Shown here: one piece after another, positions 17,057 to 26,341 of the stretch
How positions within the stretch are numbered: position 1 is the stretch's first letter
Layout: every line of letters begins with the position of its first letter
Origin: GH45 sp046704385
GTDB lineage: Bacteria > Bacteroidota > Bacteroidia > Bacteroidales > SZUA-534
Reading direction: 5' to 3'
Length of the DNA: 64,000 nt
NCBI GenBank assembly: GCA_046704385.1
Contig: JBJKSB010000041.1
Coordinates: forward strand, 1 to 64,000
The notes under the pieces: model-generated
Told to the model about the DNA's origin: nothing
The model's database searches: none
Seen by the model: the letters and a program-made list of their open reading frames with translations, nothing else
Translations under genes and position numbers: made by a program

Positions 17057-18079
17057 ATGAAAAATATAGAATGGGAAAAATTATCATTCGGATATTCGAA
17101 GACTAATTATAATGTGAGATGCTATTACCGGGACGGTAAGTGGGGCGAATTGGAGGTTTCTTCTTCTGAAATGGTACCTGTACACATGGCCGCCACCTGT
17201 TTGCATTATGGCCAGGAGGCATTTGAAGGGCTTAAGGCTTTTAGCGGCAAAGACAGCAAAATACGCGTTTTTCGTTGGGAGGAAAACCATTTGCGAATGG
17301 TTAATTCCGCAAAAGGAATAATGATGCCGGAAGTTCCTTCGAAAATTTTCTGGAATGCATGTAAAAAAGCCATTGAGCTAAATCGTGAATTTGTGCCCCC
17401 TTATGGAACCGGTGCATCATTATACATTCGCCCACTTTTAGTTGGTACGGGTGCCGAAGTTGGTGTAAAACCAGCAAAAGAATATCTTTTTATGGTATTT
17501 GTAACCCCGGTTGGACCTTATTTTAAAGAGGGTTTTAAACCGGTTAATATTCAAATTGTGCGTGATGCCGACCGTGCTGCTCCTCTGGGAACAGGTATTT
17601 ATAAGGTTGGAGGAAATTATGCTGCCAGCCTTGTTTCTGGCGACAGGGCACATCAACAAGGGTTTGCCGCTGCTCTGTATCTTGATGCTAAAGAAAAGAA
17701 ATATATTGATGAATGCGGTCCGGCAAACTTTTTTGGTATAAAAGACAATACTTATGTGACTCCAAAATCATCATCCATATTACAAAGTATCACAAATAAA
17801 AGCCTGATGACCCTGGCAGAAAGCCTGGGAATGAAAGTTGAACGCCGACAGATTGCTGTTGAAGAACTGGCATCATTTGAAGAATGCGGAGCCTGTGGCA
17901 CTGCTGCGGTAATATCGCCTATTGGCAAAATAGTTGACCCGGATAATGATGGCCGGGAATATGTTTTTAGTAAGGATGGTCAACCTGGACCGGTTTCGGT
18001 TAAACTATACCAAAAACTCGTTGCAACACAAAATGGCGATGAAAAAGACGAATTTAACTGGATTACAATAGTTGATTGA
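17057..18079 (+). CDS. ilvE: Branched-chain amino acid aminotransferase
   Basis: This 340-residue fold type IV PLP enzyme performs the last step of leucine, isoleucine and valine synthesis, moving an amino group from glutamate to the 2-oxo acid (and the reverse). The Schiff-base lysine is Lys183 in GTGIYKVGGNYAAS. Other class IV landmarks are CLHYGQEAFEGLKAF, the substrate/PLP contact DECGPANFFGI, and ECGACGTAAVISP near the end. The order and length match the long BCAT subgroup (IlvE type II). It is flanked by terminators on both sides, so it is monocistronic. Confidence 0.96.
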   Translation: MKNIEWEKLSFGYSKTNYNVRCYYRDGKWGELEVSSSEMVPVHMAATCLHYGQEAFEGLKAFSGKDSKIRVFRWEENHLRMVNSAKGIMMPEVPSKIFWNACKKAIELNREFVPPYGTGASLYIRPLLVGTGAEVGVKPAKEYLFMVFVTPVGPYFKEGFKPVNIQIVRDADRAAPLGTGIYKVGGNYAASLVSGDRAHQQGFAAALYLDAKEKKYIDECGPANFFGIKDNTYVTPKSSSILQSITNKSLMTLAESLGMKVERRQIAVEELASFEECGACGTAAVISPIGKIVDPDNDGREYVFSKDGQPGPVSVKLYQKLVATQNGDEKDEFNWITIVD

Positions 18080-18085
18080 TAAAAA

Positions 18086-18113
18086 ATGGGGCCATAAAAG
18101 CCCCTTTCTTTTT
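18086..18113 (+). terminator. Terminator after ilvE
   Basis: GGGGC and GCCCC pair around an AT-rich loop, followed by TTTCTTTTT. It separates ilvE from the convergent barrel gene. Confidence 0.75.
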
Positions 18114-18131
18114 ATGTGTTGTGATTTTTAA

Positions 18132-19610
18132 TTAAAAAGAATTATAGGTGTCTATCATTGGGTCATCTTTAAAACCATTAGGTTCTATAAGAAAATTTAA
18201 CCCTATCATTAAATTGAAATTATTAAGCCCATTTGGCCCAAATAGTTTTTTAGTGTTTACAGAACCATCGGGCTGGGTTGTTTCAATTTTAATAGTCCGG
18301 TATGCTAACGGTATATAATCGCTGGCAAGGTATATCTGTAAGGGTCCTCCCCGCAATGCTAATCCCAGACCAAAAGTACTATATCCTTTGGTAGAAACAG
18401 TATAATTTACTGAAGTGGTTAAAACATCATACAGGTTAAGATCGAATGAAGCTGTGAATTCCTGTCTGAAATCATTTTTAAAAAATAATGTGCGGGAAAG
18501 CAGACCACAGCTTATGGATTGGTTCAAATGATATTGCCCTGATAAATAAAGCTTGGGGCCGATGCCCGTTGAAAAACCTTTATGCCCGTGCTGGAAATTA
18601 ATTTGAGAGCCGATACTATCCATCATATTATGCACCACGTTGCCCAAACTATCAATATTAGATTCGTTAATATCAATGCCTGTATACTTATAACTACCCT
18701 TGGCAGTAAACGAATTTAAATTGCCCTGCCATCGGATAAACCCCATATCGTTAAGTGCAGCAGAAAACGACCAATCTTCATTATAATTATATACAGCCCC
18801 CAGGTCAACAGCAATACCCGGGTTTTTTAAGTTGGTTATTCCTGTACTCACAACCGTTTTTAAAATATCGCTGGGAGCAACCACTGAATCAGGAATGATA
18901 CCACTACCGCTGGTGTAAAATTCTACTGGTGCCGACATATATATACCTCCGTCCATACTCATATCCCATTCGTCCTTCGTGGCATTAATGTTAAATTTAT
19001 TCAGATCGGTTTTAATTGCCGCTAGTCCCTGAAGAAACTTTACATTAGCTCCTACTCTTAACTCTTTCATAAATTGATAAGAGTATCCAAATGAAAATTC
19101 CCGATAATACTTGGCGTTAAATGCAAATTGGCTAAGATCAATGTTTGTTCCATCGGGAATACCCCGGTCGAAAATTTTAATGAAATCAACCGGAAGATTC
19201 ATTGTTTGGGTGAGTTTTTCAGATACGCCAAACATGAAATAACCCTTTTTGCCGCGAAAACCAAACATTAATGGTTTTGTTGTTTCAAACATGCGGATGT
19301 TGGCAGCCTTATTTAACTTTTTATAAAGCGGGCTAAAATCGTATTGCGGGTTTGTAAGGGTGACCCAGTCTCCATTACTGGTTTGTTGAAATATTTTGGC
19401 CCCCAATAAATCGGAATAATAACCTGTGTAAATTGTATTTATAATCGGTAATCCAAAATAGGCGTTTGCCCTTGGAGCCATTGCCGGATTTGTGAGTGTT
19501 GATTGGGGTACGTTTTCAAGGAAATACAGCGCCATTGGACGCTGAGCCACTGCAGTACCAAAAAATCCTAATAACAGGCCACTCAAAAAATATTTATGTA
19601 GTTTTTTCAT
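18132..19610 (-). CDS. Outer-membrane barrel protein, DUF5723-like
   Basis: This 492-residue protein has a Sec signal (ending GTAVAQ) and then RPMALYFLENVPQSTLTNPAMAPRANA, the opening typical of DUF5723/FadL-like barrels of Bacteroidota. The rest alternates amphipathic strands, with LGLALRGGPLQIYLASDYIPLAY and LMIGLNFLI near the end. It is the last gene of a three-gene unit after a lipoprotein and a PorE-like OmpA protein, 22 nt after the lipoprotein gene. Such barrels are often tied to type IX secretion or cell-surface assembly, but that function is not shown here. The family assignment rests on remembered features. Confidence 0.75.
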   Translation of the reverse strand: MKKLHKYFLSGLLLGFFGTAVAQRPMALYFLENVPQSTLTNPAMAPRANAYFGLPIINTIYTGYYSDLLGAKIFQQTSNGDWVTLTNPQYDFSPLYKKLNKAANIRMFETTKPLMFGFRGKKGYFMFGVSEKLTQTMNLPVDFIKIFDRGIPDGTNIDLSQFAFNAKYYREFSFGYSYQFMKELRVGANVKFLQGLAAIKTDLNKFNINATKDEWDMSMDGGIYMSAPVEFYTSGSGIIPDSVVAPSDILKTVVSTGITNLKNPGIAVDLGAVYNYNEDWSFSAALNDMGFIRWQGNLNSFTAKGSYKYTGIDINESNIDSLGNVVHNMMDSIGSQINFQHGHKGFSTGIGPKLYLSGQYHLNQSISCGLLSRTLFFKNDFRQEFTASFDLNLYDVLTTSVNYTVSTKGYSTFGLGLALRGGPLQIYLASDYIPLAYRTIKIETTQPDGSVNTKKLFGPNGLNNFNLMIGLNFLIEPNGFKDDPMIDTYNSF

Positions 19611-19632
19611 ACCTAAATGTTATTAAATAAAT

Positions 19633-21228
19633 TTAGTTTGTAGTACTGCTTTTAAGTTCAAAATCGAATTTCATCCTCAAATAATTATCCTCTTTAAGTT
19701 TCACAAAATCAGGATTATCAACCGGCCCGGTAGTCGCTCTTGTGCTTAAAAAGATTTGAGTAACTTTTTCCTTGTACATTTCTCTTACCTTGGTGCTGTC
19801 AAGTACCACATCAATTTTTGCAATTCCCGGATTGGACCCCGATCCTGACATCATAAGAATTCTTCGCCCGGTGTTATCACAATCATTGCCGTTACAACTA
19901 AAAAGGGAATCGACAATTTCGCCGTTTTCACGTGCCAGATACCCTTGTGTGGAAATGTTAAAAGGTAAACCATTCTCAAAATCAAAATATAGTTTTAAAT
20001 ACTCCAGGTAATCTAAAGTGGATTCATTGTTAATCATATTGGAGATATTAAATCCTATCGTGTCAATCCGGTTAAAATTTGTGCTTTTAAACCAAAACGG
20101 AACGATAATTCTGGCATTGAAAAAGAGTTTGTCAGCACCATTGTTTATTAAAAAGTTTTTTTGTGGCGGATCTGTTGGGTTCATTATAACCGATATACCA
20201 AAGTGGACCATATTGGGTCCAATATTTATACCGTCAACTATATTTGAATTATCTTTATCAATCATTGAGCTATCATGTACCGGAACAACCGGAGTATTAT
20301 AGTTTGGTTTATCAATTAATAAATAGTTGCTGTTATAAAAATCAAGGGTTTTCTGTTCGTTTTTTGTTGTATTTATAAACTGAACTGTGTCAAACTTGAG
20401 TTTAAAAGGTATACCATAATAATTCTTTGCATCAAGTATCATTTTAAATTCCTTTAACTGAACCATTTCACTAAAATCAAGGCCCTTGAATAAATTCATG
20501 TCTAAATTCTTAGTTACACGAAAAACCTCTGCTCTTCCAAAATATCCCCAGTCAACTTTTGATTCGAATTTGTCAATTTTAAACCCTAATTGCAGTTGCC
20601 CTTGCGTGGTTTTTGATGAATTGAATTTAATTGTTGTTTCTGCCACATATGAACTAAATCCAATGCTGTTTTTAACACAATGCATCAACGCCAAACTGAG
20701 ATTTTGTGAGGCTGTTGCGGCCGACCCCAGTTTTCCGGTAAATTCAAAGCTTTTACCATTGTCTAAAAATATCCCTGGAAACCGGATGGTGTAGGTTCCT
20801 TTATTACTTGGGAAATTGCCTATACTTGCCATTAAATCACCGGTATTAATCCAAATACTGTCATAGTCACAGAGCGGATTAATGGTTATGGGAATAGTAT
20901 CATATATAACCGTGTCCTTTTTAATTTGGTGAATACTGCTAAAATTCCTCGTTTCAAAATCAACAATATTCGTGGGGGGAACATCGTATTCGTTATCCAT
21001 CTGAAAATTAATAAGCCCGTCATTATCAACAAAAATACTTGAATTCGGAGCCACTTTATTTATCAGGCTTTCGGCTCTCAGATTCAGTGAAAAAAGCGGG
21101 GCATTAACATCCCATGGCCGTAATACTTTTTGTGGATCCTTCAATACCACATCATCTTTTACGCAGTGGCTCATAGAGAAAAGAAAAACAAATCCTATGC
21201 TCCCAATTAAAAATTTCCTTTTGTTCAT
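19633..21228 (-). CDS. Large uncharacterised lipoprotein
   Basis: This 531-residue protein is not recognised as a named family. It has a lipoprotein signal with Cys22 (FSMSHC) and a wholly beta-rich body with many short Asn/Asp-rich strands, without obvious repeats or catalytic motifs. It lies between the PorE-like OmpA gene (13 nt upstream) and the DUF5723-like barrel (22 nt downstream), so it is probably an outer-membrane partner of these two. Paired Cys in CNGNDCD (near 455-462) might form a disulphide. Confidence 0.65.
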   Translation of the reverse strand: MNKRKFLIGSIGFVFLFSMSHCVKDDVVLKDPQKVLRPWDVNAPLFSLNLRAESLINKVAPNSSIFVDNDGLINFQMDNEYDVPPTNIVDFETRNFSSIHQIKKDTVIYDTIPITINPLCDYDSIWINTGDLMASIGNFPSNKGTYTIRFPGIFLDNGKSFEFTGKLGSAATASQNLSLALMHCVKNSIGFSSYVAETTIKFNSSKTTQGQLQLGFKIDKFESKVDWGYFGRAEVFRVTKNLDMNLFKGLDFSEMVQLKEFKMILDAKNYYGIPFKLKFDTVQFINTTKNEQKTLDFYNSNYLLIDKPNYNTPVVPVHDSSMIDKDNSNIVDGINIGPNMVHFGISVIMNPTDPPQKNFLINNGADKLFFNARIIVPFWFKSTNFNRIDTIGFNISNMINNESTLDYLEYLKLYFDFENGLPFNISTQGYLARENGEIVDSLFSCNGNDCDNTGRRILMMSGSGSNPGIAKIDVVLDSTKVREMYKEKVTQIFLSTRATTGPVDNPDFVKLKEDNYLRMKFDFELKSSTTN

Positions 21229-21241
21229 AGTGGTGCCCTTT

Positions 21242-23731
21242 CTAATTTAGAAATTTTAATTCTACACGTCGGTTTTTAGCCCGGCCTTCTTCTGTGTCAT
21301 TTGGTGCAATGGGCTGGTCAAAGCCATATCCCTGGTACTCAATCCTGTCTTGTTCAATTCCCCTTGATACAAGGTAATTTTTAACGGCCAGAGCCCTTGC
21401 TTTTGATATTCGTTTGTTAATAGCCGCCGACCCCACATTGTCTGTGTGGCCGGAAACTTCAATCCGGGTATTGGGGTTCTGCTGAAGCAAAGTAACCAGT
21501 TTGTTCAGCTCAGCAAACGATTCCGGTTTTAGCGTTGCTTTACCACTGTTAAAGAGGATGTTGTTAATAACCACCTTAACCCCGGTTTCAATTTTCTTAA
21601 GACTAAAATTCCTTGCCGTAAAGGTTTGACCTTCCGGGAACTGATAAACTTCGTTTACAAAAATGTATCCGGCAGCATCTACTTCAATTTCAAATGGGCC
21701 CGGATTATCAATTACAGCAGTAAATTTTCCATCGATACTATCAGAAATAACAATATTAAATGGATCATTCTTTCCGGGATAGAAAAAGCTAAGCGCAGCT
21801 TTAACAGGAATATTTCCGGTTTCATCGGTAATCCGCCCGGTTAAAGTGTAATCAATTTTACTCCTTTTAAGCCTAATGTCTTTTGAAATAACGCTTTTGG
21901 GTTCGTTTTGTGCACTTAATGGTTCTTCCGTGCTAAAATAATCATCGGCATCAACCATAATTACCATGTTGTGTTTATCCCCAAAAGTAATGGTATAATT
22001 TCCTGAAACAGAATCGGAAACTGCACGACCAATAACAGAGTCCTGATCTGCTGCCAATTTGAATGTTAATGCTGCTTTAACCGGTGTTCCCTTATCAGTA
22101 TCGGTTATCCTACCAACAAGAGTAAAGGGGTGACGCAATGCTTCCAAAGCAAAATCCTGAACAACGGTAGCGTGTTTTACATCCGGACATATAACTCTTT
22201 CGGTTTGGGATTTATATCCTTTATAATCAACTTGTATAAAATAATTTCCGGCATCGTCAAAATCGGTCATATAAACTTCTGCCGTTGAATCCACTTTAAC
22301 CGAGTTAATCAGTTTTCCGGTTAAACCATTATAAATATTAACTGCCGCGGGTAATACTTTCCCCGTTTGAACATCGGTAACCGAACCAAGGAGTTTGAAC
22401 GGTATACGGCTGTCAAGTTTTATCTCATAAATATCTAATCCGCCATAACTGTCGCCCCGCATTGTTGATATTAACGATACCAGACTATCGCGGGTAGGAT
22501 AATAAAATAAATCATCGCCTGCGGTATTAATTGGGTAACCCATGTTAACAGGGTCTCCCCAGCTGCCGTCTGCTTTTTTATCGGACCGGTACACATCATA
22601 ACCCCCCATTCCCTTGTGCCCTTTTGAGGAAAAGAACAAAGTCTTACCATCTTCCTTCACATAAACACCTTCTTCATCGAATGGCGTATTGATCACATTC
22701 CCAAGGTTGACGGGCTTGTTGTATCTTTTATCCGTTTTTTTTGTTGCCATCCAGATGTCTTTTCCCCCATAACCTTTTCGCCTGTTTGACACGAAATAAG
22801 CAGTTCCGTCACCGTCGATTGAAATGGAAGTTTCTTTATAGGCCAAATGATTAATTCCTCTTTGGAAAGGTCTTATTTTTTCCCAGATTCCATTTTGAAG
22901 CGTTGCATTATAAAGTTTGCCGTCTTGTTGTTGCCCTTTGTAAATAAAAATTTTATCAGAATTTTTATCGTAACCCGCTACACCGGTATTTGTAAAAAAA
23001 TCTATATTCGGCTGGCCATCCACCCATTCCACTGGCTTATCAATACCATTCGTATTCGCCTTAAGTATCCGTTCCTTAAATTTAAATCTTGAAACTCTTT
23101 TGGTGGGTTCTTTAGTTGGCCGTCTTGAGGTAAAATACAGATGTTTCTGGTCATTTGAAAGAACGGATCCATACTCATCGTAATAGGAATTTACCACAGG
23201 CCCCAAATTTATTACAAAAGCGGCAACCGAATCCTGTAAAATGCTTTTGCTAACCTCACATTCTTCAACCAGATGGTCGATCATTTTTTTTGCATCGCGC
23301 TGTTTCCAAGGGGTTAATGAATTCAGATATTTCTTATAGGCTTCGCTGGCTTTTTCAAACATCAGGTTATATTGATATGAGCGGCCAAGAACCAGGTAAT
23401 AATCCTTTGCTGTTTCTGGGGTACTTTTCAATAGATAGGGTAACGAAGCTTTTTTATTTGATGTCCACAGATAACAAATAGCAATTTTATAATTCATCGC
23501 GGCAGAGCTGTCGCTATAACTATAAACTTTGAGATAATGCTTTAATGCCTCATCAAATGTTCCCTGGCCTTTTCGATAATATTTTTCGGCTATTTTAAAA
23601 TCCCTTTTTGCTGATTCTAACCCTTTGGGGTTTGTGAAAAACGTTTTTGCGACAATTCTTGGGTTCTCCTGGGAATAAGAGAATACAGAAAAGAATATTC
23701 CCAACAATATAAGCAGGTATATTTTCCTCAT
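21242..23731 (-). CDS. PorE-like TPR / PD40 propeller / OmpA peptidoglycan-binding protein
   Basis: This 829-residue protein has a signal peptide (ending SYSQ), helical TPR-like repeats (about 40-155), a PD40/WD40-type propeller (about 185-430, with LYFTSRRP, AYFVSNRRKGYGGKDIW and LFFSSKGHKGMGGYDVY), three carboxypeptidase-regulatory-like modules (about 440-510, 540-620 and 635-705; the last two both start TGRITD), and an OmpA C domain (about 725-829) with the peptidoglycan-binding NPNTRIEVSGHTDNVGS and AKNRRVELKFLN. This is the domain order of the type IX secretion accessory PorE. Unlike P. gingivalis PorE it lacks a lipobox, and many paralogues exist, so a T9SS role is inference. It heads the three-gene envelope operon. 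Confidence 0.88.
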   Translation of the reverse strand: MRKIYLLILLGIFFSVFSYSQENPRIVAKTFFTNPKGLESAKRDFKIAEKYYRKGQGTFDEALKHYLKVYSYSDSSAAMNYKIAICYLWTSNKKASLPYLLKSTPETAKDYYLVLGRSYQYNLMFEKASEAYKKYLNSLTPWKQRDAKKMIDHLVEECEVSKSILQDSVAAFVINLGPVVNSYYDEYGSVLSNDQKHLYFTSRRPTKEPTKRVSRFKFKERILKANTNGIDKPVEWVDGQPNIDFFTNTGVAGYDKNSDKIFIYKGQQQDGKLYNATLQNGIWEKIRPFQRGINHLAYKETSISIDGDGTAYFVSNRRKGYGGKDIWMATKKTDKRYNKPVNLGNVINTPFDEEGVYVKEDGKTLFFSSKGHKGMGGYDVYRSDKKADGSWGDPVNMGYPINTAGDDLFYYPTRDSLVSLISTMRGDSYGGLDIYEIKLDSRIPFKLLGSVTDVQTGKVLPAAVNIYNGLTGKLINSVKVDSTAEVYMTDFDDAGNYFIQVDYKGYKSQTERVICPDVKHATVVQDFALEALRHPFTLVGRITDTDKGTPVKAALTFKLAADQDSVIGRAVSDSVSGNYTITFGDKHNMVIMVDADDYFSTEEPLSAQNEPKSVISKDIRLKRSKIDYTLTGRITDETGNIPVKAALSFFYPGKNDPFNIVISDSIDGKFTAVIDNPGPFEIEVDAAGYIFVNEVYQFPEGQTFTARNFSLKKIETGVKVVINNILFNSGKATLKPESFAELNKLVTLLQQNPNTRIEVSGHTDNVGSAAINKRISKARALAVKNYLVSRGIEQDRIEYQGYGFDQPIAPNDTEEGRAKNRRVELKFLN

Positions 23732-24042
23732 TTTATTAAGTGTTGATGTCTGTTAAAATCACCCTATTTGTAAATTTAAAATAAGCATTTTAAATTCAAA
23801 AATGAAACCCTTTTTTGATAATTGCAAAAGAATAATTTGTAAACAGCACAAATCTGCTTGTTTGAAATTGTATCTTTTTATAATATTTTAACTCAAAAAT
23901 GAATCAAAAATGTATTTTTGTGTGTGCATCATAAATATTTAGTTATTCATGCTATAAAACCGTTTAAAATGGCTTTAAAATAGAAATAACTCTTATATTT
24001 ATGATTATCATTATCTAATAAACTTGATTAAGAAAATCAAAG
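23732..24042. other. Intergenic region between divergent OmpA and SpoIIE genes
   Basis: This AT-rich divergent spacer has no reading frame or RNA structure that I can support. TATTTTTG at 23913-23920 fits a TAnnTTTG -7 box for the rightward SpoIIE gene, but no TTG lies at the expected distance. Confidence 0.4.
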
Positions 24043-26280
24043 ATGAGATTTTTGGCAATATTTACCCTTATTTTAACCTTATCAAATAATGTTTGGCCGC
24101 AACAGGAGAAGGAAAGTAAAGCTGACAGTCTGCTGGAAGTGTTGGGAAATGAGTTAGCCGACTCAAATAAAGTAAATACATTGAATGATTTGGCCGAACA
24201 ATATATTGGAACAAAAAATGATACTGCGATCGCATATTCAAAACAAGCCCTGGAATTAGCAAAAAGCATTTCTTTTAATTCCGGGATATCAAAAGCGCTT
24301 TATAATATCGGTAAATCATTTTATTATGAATATAAATTTGACAGTATCCTGGTTTACTATGAAAAAAACCTGAAACTTGCCAGCAGAAACAAACAAATTG
24401 CTGCCAGTTATGAGTTGTTGGTGGGGTTGGTATATCAGATTCAATCAAACTTTACCGTTTCAATAAATCATTATAAAGAAGCTTTAAGCCTGTATTTATC
24501 TATTGGTGATAAAAAACTGGCCGCTACATGCTATAACAATATTGGTGCTGCATTTTATAATCTGGGAAGTTTTGAAAAAGCCCTCGACAACTATTTTAAA
24601 AGCCTTGAAATAAACGAGGAGCTTCAAAACACATTTATGGTGGCCAAAACGCAGGCAAACATAGGCGGAATTTACGAAGAACAGGGAAAATACAACGAAG
24701 CCTTAAATTATTTTAATAAAGCAATTGCGAAGGCAACCCAAAGTAACGATAAACAAACCATTGCAGATACTTACCGAAATATTGGAGGAATTTATTCACA
24801 AAAATTAATGTTTGATTCTACCTTGATGGTTTATGAAGATGCGTTAAAAATCTATGATGAAATTAAAGACATAAGGGGCTTGGTTGTTGTATATAATTTA
24901 TTCGGGCAAACTTATGTGCTTGCCTCAGAGGGGAAAGCGACAGCAGAAAAAAAGGTCTTACTTAAAAAAGCCAGGGATTATTATAACAAAAGCCTTTCAC
25001 TAAATAATAAGGATTTGGATGAGATAGAAGAAAAAGTTTTCTCCTATCAAGGTATTGGCGAAGCTTATGTGAATCTAAATCAATTTTATAAAGCCATTGA
25101 ATATCTGACAAAGGCTAAAAACATGGCAGAAGAACAGGAATTGGCAGCCAATATTAGAGATATACACAAGTATCTAAGTATTGCCAATGCCAACATCGGT
25201 AATTTTAAAAATGCTTATGAAAACCAGGTGTTGTATAAAAACTGGAGCGATTCGCTGAAAAATGATGAAAACATTGAACTGTTGACAAAAGCCAGCATGC
25301 AATATGAATTCGACAAACAGCAGAAAGAGCAGGAATTTATTCAGGCACAGAAAGATTTAGAATATCAGCAAAAACAAAAGAGAGACCGGTTAATCCGGAT
25401 TTTTATCCTGATTGGTCTGGTTTTGGTTTCGGGATTTTCTATACAAATGTTCTTTAGTTTTGAGCGCAAAAAACGAGATAATATATTGCTGGCAGAACAA
25501 AAAGAAGAAATTGAGAAACAAAAAGAAGAAATTACTGATAGTATCATTTATGCCAAGCGTATTCAAACAGCAATTTTACCATCTACCGATTGGGTTAATG
25601 AGCATCTGCCAGAGCATTTTGTATTATTCCGGCCCCGGGATATTGTTAGTGGTGACTTTTATTGGATGAACCGGGTAGAAAACACGCTGATTTTAATTGC
25701 TGCTGATTGTACCGGTCATGGTGTGCCCGGTGCGTTTATGAGTATGCTGGGAGTATCGTTTTTAAATGAAATTGTTAATAAGAATAATACGTTGCAGCCC
25801 AATTTAATTTTGAATCAACTGCGTAACCAGGTTAAGCGCACGCTTGATCAAACCGGAAAAGAGGGGGAAGCCAAAGACGGAATGGATATTGCCGTTTGTG
25901 TGGTTGACCTTCAAAACATGAAACTGCAATATGCCGGAGCTTATAATCCTTTGTATTTGTTCCGGAATAATGAACTGATTGAAGTTAAAGCCGATAAAAT
26001 GCCGATAGGTATTTATATTCGTGAAAAAGAAAGCTTTACCAACAATGAAATGGATCTGGAAAAAGGTGATACTTTTTACATCTTTTCTGATGGATATGCC
26101 GACCAGTTTGGCGGGCCTGACGGAGGAAAATTCAAATCAGGACAGTTTAAAAAACTTCTTGGAAGTATCCAGCCAAAATCGATGGCTGAACAGTGGGAAA
26201 TTTTAGAAAGTACTATTGATGACTGGCGCGGAGATAATGAACAGGTTGACGATATGATTGTGCTGGGAGTAAGGGTTTAA
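24043..26280 (+). CDS. TPR-membrane-SpoIIE (PP2C-type) serine phosphatase
   Basis: This 745-residue protein has a signal or short hydrophobic start (ending NNVWPQ), about eight TPRs (35-385), a transmembrane helix (about 450-470, IRIFILIGLVLVSGFSIQMFF), a coiled coil (480-500) and a SpoIIE/PP2C phosphatase domain (515-745). Metal-binding acidic motifs are present: LIAADCTGHGVPGAFMSMLG, FSDGYADQFGG and DDMIVLGV. In this architecture the TPR part lies outside the inner membrane and senses a signal, and the phosphatase acts in the cytosol, typically on an anti-anti-sigma or similar phosphoprotein. The RsbW-like ATPase at 52855-53250 is a conceivable partner system, but distant. Confidence 0.9.
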   Translation: MRFLAIFTLILTLSNNVWPQQEKESKADSLLEVLGNELADSNKVNTLNDLAEQYIGTKNDTAIAYSKQALELAKSISFNSGISKALYNIGKSFYYEYKFDSILVYYEKNLKLASRNKQIAASYELLVGLVYQIQSNFTVSINHYKEALSLYLSIGDKKLAATCYNNIGAAFYNLGSFEKALDNYFKSLEINEELQNTFMVAKTQANIGGIYEEQGKYNEALNYFNKAIAKATQSNDKQTIADTYRNIGGIYSQKLMFDSTLMVYEDALKIYDEIKDIRGLVVVYNLFGQTYVLASEGKATAEKKVLLKKARDYYNKSLSLNNKDLDEIEEKVFSYQGIGEAYVNLNQFYKAIEYLTKAKNMAEEQELAANIRDIHKYLSIANANIGNFKNAYENQVLYKNWSDSLKNDENIELLTKASMQYEFDKQQKEQEFIQAQKDLEYQQKQKRDRLIRIFILIGLVLVSGFSIQMFFSFERKKRDNILLAEQKEEIEKQKEEITDSIIYAKRIQTAILPSTDWVNEHLPEHFVLFRPRDIVSGDFYWMNRVENTLILIAADCTGHGVPGAFMSMLGVSFLNEIVNKNNTLQPNLILNQLRNQVKRTLDQTGKEGEAKDGMDIAVCVVDLQNMKLQYAGAYNPLYLFRNNELIEVKADKMPIGIYIREKESFTNNEMDLEKGDTFYIFSDGYADQFGGPDGGKFKSGQFKKLLGSIQPKSMAEQWEILESTIDDWRGDNEQVDDMIVLGVRV

Positions 26281-26295
26281 CAATATTTAATCAAT

Positions 26296-26325
26296 AAAAA
26301 AGCAGGCTTATAAGCCTGCTTTTTT
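26296..26325. terminator. Bidirectional terminator between SpoIIE and giant repeat genes
   Basis: A perfect palindromic hairpin (AAAAAAGCAGGCTTA / TAAGCCTGCTTTTTT) with U-tracts in both directions, between convergent genes. Confidence 0.93.
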
Positions 26326-26341
26326 GTTTCATTTAACTCTT

